Below, in pieces: positions 14,297-20,448 of a DNA stretch of 20,448 nucleotides. The notes under the pieces are model-generated. The model was not told the DNA's origin. It worked only from the letters and a program-made list of their open reading frames with translations, and did not search any database. Both the position numbers and the translations under genes were made by a program. Source of the stretch: a virus; IMG/VR virus record IMGVR_UViG_3300040806_001048, positions 1 through 20,448 of that record; one strand, 5' to 3'. Within the stretch, counting starts at the first letter, position 1; the number at the start of each line of letters is the position of its first letter.

Positions 14297-15378
14297 GCTT
14301 TGTCCCGCGCGAAGAGCGGGCACGCCGGTCGCGTCAGGCTCAGTTCGCTAACGGGCAGCGACCCGGTGGTAGCGATGTAGACCCCAGGCAGCGTCGCTCG
14401 TCTGAGGCGGAGCTGCAGACCAGCCAGCGCGTCGGTGATGGTCAGGAGGTCGACGCCAATGGTCGTGCGCAGGTGCGCAAGGACAACACAATCACGGTCG
14501 ACAGCCGCAACCGGCACGCTGTTGTGCCTGACAACCTGCGGTTTGTGACGCCTACTGACGGCACACAGGCAGCTAACAAGGACTATGTGGACGCTGCGCT
14601 AGCGGACCTCACGATTTTAGGCGACAGCGAGTACGTAGCCGAGAACAGTACGGTGCAAGGCACGTCTGCCGTAACGGTGTGGACATCAGCTGGGGCGTCT
14701 GTGTTGTCGTCATTTAACAACGTTGTGTCGCCAACGAACGCTTCAGCGGTATACGCCATTCTGACGCATACTGGCACTGGCGATACGTCGATACAACTCG
14801 CTCCGGGCTACTACTATGAGGTTGATACCTCGCTTCGCTGCTACAACGCAGGCTTTGAAATTGGGCTTGCCTACAGCCCAAGCATTAGCGCGACTAGCTG
14901 GAACAGCGACATCAGGACAATCCGGTTTGGCGGCGCTGGCACGGATCTGACGACCTACGCCATACTTGACAACACCGCAGGCTCGTACACGTACATTACG
15001 CCTCGGTTCAGGCGGTTTGCATCTGGCACAACCCAGCTGTCGTCGATGCGCCTGCGCATCCGAAGGCTCGTGCCGCATTACAAGGGCGCATACGAGGCTC
15101 TGCCGTTGCCCCCTCCGGTGGCCGCACCTGTGGCCGAGTTTGAGGGCGACCCGCTGTCAATCGCCGCCGGAGGTAACGTGCAGTTTGCTAACCTGTCTAC
15201 GGGGCACGTGCATACCTTCCTGTGGGATTTTGGCGATGGCACTAGCGGGCCTCTTAACGCGCAGGAGAACCCTCTCAAGACCTACGCCCTAGCGGGCACC
15301 TACACCGTGTCGCTGACCGTTACTGGCGACGGCGGCAGCGACACCGAAACCAAGACCTCTTACATCACGGTGACATAA
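14293..15378 (+). CDS. Fibre-like protein with C-terminal PKD domain
   Basis: This is a 361-residue protein from GTG 14293, which overlaps the nozzle stop (GTGA); a G-rich stretch (CGGGGGT) precedes it. Residues 1-75 are charged, Gln/Arg-rich and probably disordered, suited to anchoring. GTQAANKDYVDAAL (about 90-103, Asn95-Asp100) is the motif that opens many phage fibre shaft or head domains. Residues about 105-265 look like a beta-rich middle domain. Residues 280-361 are a PKD domain with WDFGDG at 311-316 and the closing GTYTVSLTVTGDGGS and YITVT strands. PKD folds are surface-exposed adhesion or spacer modules. A short tail fibre, an adaptor for fibres or a tail appendage is likely. It is not long enough to be a full receptor-binding spike. 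The middle region uses less biased codons than the nozzle. Confidence 0.75.
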   Translation: MSFVPREERARRSRQAQFANGQRPGGSDVDPRQRRSSEAELQTSQRVGDGQEVDANGRAQVRKDNTITVDSRNRHAVVPDNLRFVTPTDGTQAANKDYVDAALADLTILGDSEYVAENSTVQGTSAVTVWTSAGASVLSSFNNVVSPTNASAVYAILTHTGTGDTSIQLAPGYYYEVDTSLRCYNAGFEIGLAYSPSISATSWNSDIRTIRFGGAGTDLTTYAILDNTAGSYTYITPRFRRFASGTTQLSSMRLRIRRLVPHYKGAYEALPLPPPVAAPVAEFEGDPLSIAAGGNVQFANLSTGHVHTFLWDFGDGTSGPLNAQENPLKTYALAGTYTVSLTVTGDGGSDTETKTSYITVT

Positions 15379-16083
15379 ATGGTTGACCCCAGTCTTATCG
15401 GCCTCGGGATGAACGTCGTGAGCGGCGTCCTGGGCTTTGGCGGTGCCCGCAAGGCGCGCAAGAAGCAGGAGCGGTTCGTCAAGCAAATGATGGCCGACCG
15501 CGCCGCGCGCATCGCAGAGGCTAAGGGTCAGTACGCTAAGTCGCGCCGTGGCCTGATGGCGGAGAACCGAGCTGCTATGAACGCGGCCATCGCCGGGGCT
15601 CCGACGGCCCTAGGTGCGTCGCTGATGCAGGGGTCAACGTCTGCCAACTACATGCGGAGCATCTACGCTGACGCGCAGCGCAGGGCAGCTGAGATTGGGC
15701 GGCAGACCGCTGCTGGCATGGCTGACCTGTCTATGCTGAGCCCGTATGATGTGGTCGACCCGAGCACGATTGGGCAGAGCGCTGGCGCCGAGGCCCAGGC
15801 TTTGTCTGGCCTGATTGGCAGCTTCGGCAAGTTTGCAGGAGGACTGATGGCGAGTGGCAACCCCTTTACCGCGCAGGCGCGGCAGGGAGAGACCCTGTAC
15901 GGGCCCGGTTACGGCAAGGCGGTGACCCCAGTCACTGCGTCTAACTTTGGGTCTAACTTGCCGAGCGGCATCCCCTACGCGCCCGGAGGCATGCCCGGAC
16001 TGCCTAGCGCGTCTCTGCCGCCGCCAGTGACTCAAAACTCGTACGTCCCCGGCCTCGGCAGCATGGCCCAGCAGAACTACTGA
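15379..16083 (+). CDS. Putative internal virion (ejection) protein, small
   Basis: This 234-residue protein starts directly after the fibre stop, with GGTGA five bases before its ATG. An N-terminal Gly-rich hydrophobic stretch (LIGLGMNVVSGVLGFGG, residues 5-21) could insert in a membrane. It is followed by a strongly basic helix (ARKARKKQERFVKQMM) and a long helical, Ala-rich region to about residue 150, then a flexible Pro/Gly-rich C-terminus. This layout and position resemble the small ejection proteins of podoviruses (T7 gp14 class), which lie after the nozzle and help open a channel through the cell envelope. The role is inferred; sequence identity to any named family is not claimed. Confidence 0.68.
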   Translation: MVDPSLIGLGMNVVSGVLGFGGARKARKKQERFVKQMMADRAARIAEAKGQYAKSRRGLMAENRAAMNAAIAGAPTALGASLMQGSTSANYMRSIYADAQRRAAEIGRQTAAGMADLSMLSPYDVVDPSTIGQSAGAEAQALSGLIGSFGKFAGGLMASGNPFTAQARQGETLYGPGYGKAVTPVTASNFGSNLPSGIPYAPGGMPGLPSASLPPPVTQNSYVPGLGSMAQQNY

Positions 16084-16084
16084 T

Positions 16085-18697
16085 ATGGCACGCGTAGGAA
16101 TTAGCAGGACGCCCGTCAAGATGGACACGGGCGCAACTAACTTCATGGCAGGCATGGCCCAGGTCCAGGCCATGCAGCAGGCGCAGGAAGCGCACGAGCA
16201 GCAGCTGCAGCAGAACGAGGTCAAGATGACCTTGGCCCAGGCTGACAATGAGCGTGCTGACCGCGCCATGAAGATCAAGGAGCAGGAGGCGTACCAGAAG
16301 TCGGTAGCCTTTGACGCAGACGTAGCTACTGGTCGAGCGAGGGTTAGCACGTGGAACGGTAAGGACCGGCCATCGTGGGCCTCAGCGCAGCTAGGCGCGA
16401 AGTATGACAGTCTCAGCTCGCTGCACAGCAGCATCCGAAGCAAGCAACGTAAGGGCGTCGACGCGAGCGCCGACATTCTGGCCTTTCAGGCCATGATGCC
16501 GGAGTACGACCAGCAGTATCAAGCTGAGGTCGGCCAGCGCAGGCTGAGCAATGAAATTGGGGCGCTGGAGACAATCTACGAGCGCACTGGATTGGAGCCT
16601 GACAATGAGGTCATGGCCCTGATTGGCGAAGTGCAATCAAACACGGCTGGCCTTGGGTACACCTCAGCTCAGCTGTCGCCGGATCAGCGGGCGAAAGTTT
16701 CTGAAGAGCTAGCAAGGGCGCGCAAGTTTGCGGAGGAGTTCGACGTGCGCCTAGGCCTCAAGACAGACCTGGATTCCATGCGCGAGATCGTTACGTCGCT
16801 GCGCGCGGGCAGAGCGATCCCTGGTATGGACATCCCGCAGGAGGTCATTACTGAGCTGCAGAAAATCCGTCTGCAGGGGGGCGAGTACGACGACGATGAG
16901 GGGCTTGGCTTTCAAGTCAGCCCGACTCTGTACGAGCTAGTGCAGCTGCTAGACAGCACATCAAACAACGCAATAGATGCTTGGGATCCCGAGCAAGATA
17001 TTGCTGGTTTGCAGGACAAGCTGCAGCAAGCTAAGGGCCTGCTAGATATTGTCGGCAGCGCACCAGCACTCAAGTACACCGACATGCAAAAGCAGGTGTC
17101 GATGAAGCTAGAGCAGGAACGCACTAACCTTCTTACTCGGACCTCAACCGCTGGTCGGGTTCGTAGTGGACGTGAGGCCATTAGGGCCGATCTGATTAAA
17201 GCCGCTGGAGGCAATGACTCTGCGGTGACTATGCGCATGAGTCCGTACGACCGATGGCAGCAACTACATGATAATCGCACGTCGTCTACGAAGTTCGACC
17301 TTGACTACGACAACGACGACGAATACATGACGGCTTGGTCGGCAGTTACACAGCGGGCCGAGCTTACCGGACTGCCTGTAGAGGATGCGGCTGTTCAGCT
17401 AAACGCTGAGTGGCACGCTGCAGATCAGGTGCGACAACGGCATGCGGAGCTGGATAGGAAGCTACGTCGAGGCCAGAAAGACCGTGGCGAGTCAGGATAC
17501 TGGCAGTCCCTTGTGGACGACGTGCTCGCAAGCGAGCGGCAGCTGGAGGGCAAGTACTCAAGCTCGAACGCGTACTTTGACCGCATCGTCAACAACGACG
17601 GTCACCACGATAGAGTCTCCACCGCGTACATTCCTGCGTATAACAAAGAGGCGCTGCAGCAGGAGATATCAGACGCTGAGATTAACGTCAGTTTTCTGTC
17701 GAACCCGTTTAGCGTAGATACGGGCCAAATTCCGGTCAGGGATTACACCATGGACCCGGCCGCAGCGATGAAGCGCGTCAGGATTCGCATGCTGCACGAG
17801 TCGGGCACGTGGGAGATGGGGGAAGACTACCAAGCGTCAAAAGCACTAGGCGACGCGTTGGAGGCTGTCGGCATCGACCGTGCTGAGTACTTTGGCCTGA
17901 CGACCGGCGCTATGTCGGACGGCTTTTTCCACGGGACGTTCTTGGACAACCCGGACATCCCGCTGGAGTTTGAAAACAAGGGCTTTAGCGACTACGCGCG
18001 CAAGTACCCGAAGAAGGCTGCTGAGCTTGCGCACGCGCTGCAGGTCGGAGCAGAGCAGTACAAAAAGTCCAAGCAGACCAGTAAAAAGACTAGACCAGCC
18101 ACTAAGGCGAGTGCTCCTGCGGCGAGTGCCCCCGCGGCTATTGCGCCTGCGACGCAGCCGCGCAGCACTGGGCCCGAAAACGCTCCGGTGAGCATGGACC
18201 GGTATCTTGGTGAAGCTCCTACGAGCCAGCAAGAGGAGTACGCTAAGTCAATGCGCGGAGACGTAGCCCGTCGCGCTTTGAGTGGCGACATACCTAGTGA
18301 CGCGATGCTGACGAGCCCTAGTGGTAGAGACCAAGGGGATCTGCCTGCTGAGCCGCGCGATGCAATGCCGCGTAGGGTAGAGGCGTTTGAGTTGGCTGAT
18401 CTCGGAGGCGACTATGGGCCGGGTCAACGCGTCGACGCAAGCTCGATTTATGCCGACTCCTCACGTACGCAGGTCGGTCGAGCCTCGGAGGATCCGATCT
18501 ATGCGACGGCGCAGAGAAACGCCAACCGTTATGATAAGGCTAAGGTCGAGACCATGATCGCCGACCTAATGGATAGGCGTCGAAAATCTGGCGACGGTAA
18601 ACTTAGCCGTAAAGACGCCGCGATGCTTGCTGCGCTGATCGAGCGTCAACGAAAGTTACAAGGTCGACAAACACGCAGGCCTAGGCGGCGTGACTAA
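16085..18697 (+). CDS. Putative internal virion (ejection) protein, large coiled-coil
   Basis: This is an 870-residue protein one base after the previous stop, with no clear Shine-Dalgarno. Residues about 20-85 form a Gln-rich coiled coil (MAQVQAMQQAQEAHEQQLQQ and beyond). Residues 100-650 are mainly helical and charged. Residues about 655-700 are a Lys- and then Ala/Pro-rich linker (KASAPAASAPAAIAPA). The last 55 residues are basic and helical (DLMDRRRKSGDGKLSRKD, ending RPRRRD). I see no lysozyme or transglycosylase catalytic motif. Position and helical make-up match the second ejection protein of podoviruses (T7 gp15 class). Codons are less biased (CTA, GTA, AGG are common) than in capsid genes. 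Function is inferred from context. Confidence 0.7.
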   Translation: MARVGISRTPVKMDTGATNFMAGMAQVQAMQQAQEAHEQQLQQNEVKMTLAQADNERADRAMKIKEQEAYQKSVAFDADVATGRARVSTWNGKDRPSWASAQLGAKYDSLSSLHSSIRSKQRKGVDASADILAFQAMMPEYDQQYQAEVGQRRLSNEIGALETIYERTGLEPDNEVMALIGEVQSNTAGLGYTSAQLSPDQRAKVSEELARARKFAEEFDVRLGLKTDLDSMREIVTSLRAGRAIPGMDIPQEVITELQKIRLQGGEYDDDEGLGFQVSPTLYELVQLLDSTSNNAIDAWDPEQDIAGLQDKLQQAKGLLDIVGSAPALKYTDMQKQVSMKLEQERTNLLTRTSTAGRVRSGREAIRADLIKAAGGNDSAVTMRMSPYDRWQQLHDNRTSSTKFDLDYDNDDEYMTAWSAVTQRAELTGLPVEDAAVQLNAEWHAADQVRQRHAELDRKLRRGQKDRGESGYWQSLVDDVLASERQLEGKYSSSNAYFDRIVNNDGHHDRVSTAYIPAYNKEALQQEISDAEINVSFLSNPFSVDTGQIPVRDYTMDPAAAMKRVRIRMLHESGTWEMGEDYQASKALGDALEAVGIDRAEYFGLTTGAMSDGFFHGTFLDNPDIPLEFENKGFSDYARKYPKKAAELAHALQVGAEQYKKSKQTSKKTRPATKASAPAASAPAAIAPATQPRSTGPENAPVSMDRYLGEAPTSQQEEYAKSMRGDVARRALSGDIPSDAMLTSPSGRDQGDLPAEPRDAMPRRVEAFELADLGGDYGPGQRVDASSIYADSSRTQVGRASEDPIYATAQRNANRYDKAKVETMIADLMDRRRKSGDGKLSRKDAAMLAALIERQRKLQGRQTRRPRRRD
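18049..18170 (+). other. Lys then Ala/Pro-rich linker in the large ejection-like protein
   Basis: Imperfect repetition of an Ala-Ser-Ala-Pro-Ala unit follows a Lys/Thr-rich stretch, separating the long helical body from a distinct C-terminal region. Such linkers usually mark a domain junction and allow unfolding during passage through the portal. Confidence 0.6.
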
Positions 18698-18699
18698 CC

Positions 18700-20448
18700 A
18701 TGACGGATCAAGGCTTTGATTTTGGCGCTCTCAATCGACAGCTAACGAACCCGAACACGCAGAAAGCTCTGCGTAAGCAGCTGGAAAGCACATCAGACCA
18801 GCTGGTTAGGTCTCGTCTAGAAACGAAGATTCAAGAGCTGGACCCACTTGGCTTTGCTGAGGGGTACGGAAGGACAATGACCGGCGAGGAGCGTAACCTC
18901 GCCGACTACACTCCGTTTCTCAGCTCTGCAAGGCAGGCCGCAAGCCTTGAAAGGCTAGAGGCTGCCATGGATCGTTTGTCTCGTAAGGAGGGCAACGACG
19001 CCGATAGGGAGGTAGTAAGGCGCTTCTATGACGAGCAGACCAAACCCAAGACCTTTGGGTACGAGGTTGGGCGTATTGCTGCAGAGGCGATTCCGTTTGC
19101 TGGCGAGTTCTTTCTGACGCGTGGCGCATTCGGCAAGCTAGCGAAGGTCGGTGCAACAGCCAAGCAGGCGAGCCTCCTGGGCAAGGCCCGGACCCTGATG
19201 GCTGGCATGGCGCAGCCGTTTCAGCGGTATGGCAAGTACGCCAAGGAGATCGCGACCAAGAGGCCTGTGCTGGGCAACACGCTGCTGGCTCTGGGCTACG
19301 AGGCGCCCAAGCAGTACGTCGGCCAGACGGTGATCGGCGAAACGCTAGGAGGTAGCCGTACCCGTGCTTCGGCGTACACCAACTACATTGCTAACCGTTA
19401 CGGCCTCCAAGCCAAGGGCGACTATGGCGTAGCCGTGCGCGTGGCTGACGACAGCTACGGCATGTGGACGAACGCACTGCCTGCGGCTGTGCTGGACAAC
19501 TACATCGAGCTGTTTAGCGAGGCTATGGGCGAGGCGCTGGTACACCTGCCCGCTGCACTGAAGCTCACGCTGATGGGCGACGTCGGCGAAGCTGCCCGCA
19601 GGGGCGCCATGAAGGAGGTGGCCAACAACCGCCTGCTGAGCTTCCTTGGTCTGAGCCCGGACCCGCGTTACACGAAGCTGTGGAGTGACTTCGGCTTCCA
19701 GGGCCTTGTGCCTGAGCTGGGCGAAGAGTTCGTCGGTGCCATGACGCGTGACGTTGTGCACCAAGTGGCGCCGCAGCTAGCTGAAGGCGGCAACACCCAG
19801 CACCTGATCGAGAACCTGCCTGCTGTCGCGCTGGGCATGGGCCTCGGCATGTTCGGCCCCGCGTCTGTGTCCAGCGGCCTTGCCCGCATGGACTACTACG
19901 TGGCCACGGCGGACATGGACAAGGAGACCCTTGAGAAGGTCAAGGCGCTGAAGAAGTACGCCGAGGCTGAGGGTCTGCAGGTCATGGGGCGTGACCTAAT
20001 CCAGATCGCCAAGATCATCGACGCGGGCCCGACTGCTGCTGGCAGTGGAGCGCTTGCGGCAGACGAGTTCATTCGCGGCAAGTGGATGAACAGCGAGAGG
20101 GTCAGGAACGACGCCCTCGGCCGCATCGGCAGGCGGGCAGAGCAGAACCGCGAGCGTCCCGACACGTCGATGGAGGCGGTCGAGGAGGAGATGCTGGCCA
20201 TGCTGCAGGAGGCCATGAGTCTCCCGTTCGAGTCGCAGAGCCAGATGGGTGACCGCAGCCCCATGCTGGAGCGCCTCAAGGAGCTGGAGATCATCAACGC
20301 GGAGGAGGCGACCGACCTTGAGCGCCGGTTCAACGCGCGTCTCGCCAAGCTGCGCAAGGCCTTTGACGAGGGCAAGCTGGCCGATGTGGCTGAGCTGGCT
20401 GGCGATACCGAGGCTAAGTCCATGCTGGCTGAGATGGAGTCGCGTGGC
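18700..20448 (+). CDS. Large ejection or polyvalent-type protein (partial, open at right edge)
   Basis: An ATG two bases after the previous stop opens a frame of 583 codons with no stop up to the window end, so the C-terminus is missing. Only a weak AGGCGG lies upstream. The protein is helical. ELFSEAMGEAL (270-280) and LVPELGEEFVGAM (337-349) are Glu-bearing helix motifs reminiscent of very large phage proteins annotated as large polyvalent or internal virion proteins. Hydrophobic stretches lie near residues 127-150 (RIAAEAIPFAGEFF) and 372-388 (NLPAVALGMGLGMFG), and long charged coiled helices follow from about 400. As third gene of the ejection set it would correspond to T7 gp16 in position, but no transglycosylase motif is seen in this part. 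Codon use becomes markedly more biased from about base 19180. Function is inferred. Confidence 0.75.
   Translation, partial: MTDQGFDFGALNRQLTNPNTQKALRKQLESTSDQLVRSRLETKIQELDPLGFAEGYGRTMTGEERNLADYTPFLSSARQAASLERLEAAMDRLSRKEGNDADREVVRRFYDEQTKPKTFGYEVGRIAAEAIPFAGEFFLTRGAFGKLAKVGATAKQASLLGKARTLMAGMAQPFQRYGKYAKEIATKRPVLGNTLLALGYEAPKQYVGQTVIGETLGGSRTRASAYTNYIANRYGLQAKGDYGVAVRVADDSYGMWTNALPAAVLDNYIELFSEAMGEALVHLPAALKLTLMGDVGEAARRGAMKEVANNRLLSFLGLSPDPRYTKLWSDFGFQGLVPELGEEFVGAMTRDVVHQVAPQLAEGGNTQHLIENLPAVALGMGLGMFGPASVSSGLARMDYYVATADMDKETLEKVKALKKYAEAEGLQVMGRDLIQIAKIIDAGPTAAGSGALAADEFIRGKWMNSERVRNDALGRIGRRAEQNRERPDTSMEAVEEEMLAMLQEAMSLPFESQSQMGDRSPMLERLKELEIINAEEATDLERRFNARLAKLRKAFDEGKLADVAELAGDTEAKSMLAEMESRG

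Noticed and set aside
19896-20423. 175-codon minus-strand open frame near the right edge
   Set aside because: Opposite a long + strand open frame with preferred codons; Ser/Ala/Arg-rich shadow product.
1-20448. tRNA genes, CRISPR arrays, insertion sequences, attachment sites, diversity-generating variable repeats
   Set aside because: Almost all bases are taken by coding frames and gaps are 51 bases or shorter. No direct repeat array, inverted terminal repeat, cloverleaf or repeated A-biased 3' end was seen by eye.
16085-20448. Lytic transglycosylase or lysozyme domain in the ejection-like proteins
   Set aside because: No convincing catalytic Glu context with the usual surrounding Ser/Gly motifs was found; Glu-rich helices alone are not enough.

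Overview
The window is a continuous stretch of a tailed-phage genome (Caudoviricetes), almost certainly a short-tailed podovirus type. Every recognisable gene is on the + strand. They encode DNA packaging, head assembly, tail tube and nozzle, fibre-like and ejection (internal virion) proteins, with no sheath, tape-measure or baseplate genes. The DNA is moderately GC-rich by eye (not computed) and coding density is close to total. The largest gap between genes is 51 bases, and most neighbours overlap by 1-11 bases or abut. No tRNA, integrase, RNA polymerase, lysis gene, CRISPR array, transposon or bacterial housekeeping gene is visible, so lifestyle and host cannot be read from this window. The style of the capsid protein, the DUF6321-type and HNH-type small proteins and the Calx-beta and PKD modules recalls environmental (aquatic) phages, but that is an impression.

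Layout. 1-44: last codons of an upstream gene. 44-2557: large virion-like protein with a Calx-beta-like N-terminal domain and an aromatic-rich C-terminal half. 2557-3006: small beta-rich protein. 3003-4436: terminase large subunit. 4426-6318: portal. 6308-7043: three tiny, highly charged genes (DUF6321-like, HNH-like, unknown). 7063-8082: scaffold-like protein. 8094-9242: major capsid protein. 9262-9729 and 9781-10305: two small decoration-like proteins that look distantly related to each other and are separated by a strong GC hairpin. 10305-11378: head-tail adaptor of the tail tubular protein A type, with an inserted module. 11378-14296: nozzle of the tail tubular protein B type. 14293-15378: fibre-like protein ending in a PKD domain. 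15379-16083, 16085-18697 and 18700-window end: three ejection or internal-virion-like proteins. The last is open at the right edge.

How the genes fit together. The terminase loads DNA through the portal into a shell made from scaffold and capsid protein, and the small proteins may decorate it. The adaptor and nozzle form the short tail on the portal, the fibre-like and Calx-beta proteins are candidates for surface contact, and the last three genes would supply proteins ejected ahead of or with the DNA. Strong Shine-Dalgarno sites sit before the portal, capsid and first decoration genes. Tail genes rely mostly on start/stop overlap, so translation strength probably follows copy number in the virion.

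Most interesting points: a related-looking insert module in the adaptor and in the Calx-beta protein; the tandem decoration-like pair with the hairpin between them; the absence of a recognisable small terminase next to terL, where two virion-like genes sit instead; and a within-gene codon-usage change in the last ejection-like gene. I see no convincing wholly new system; the novelty lies in uncharacterised virion proteins.
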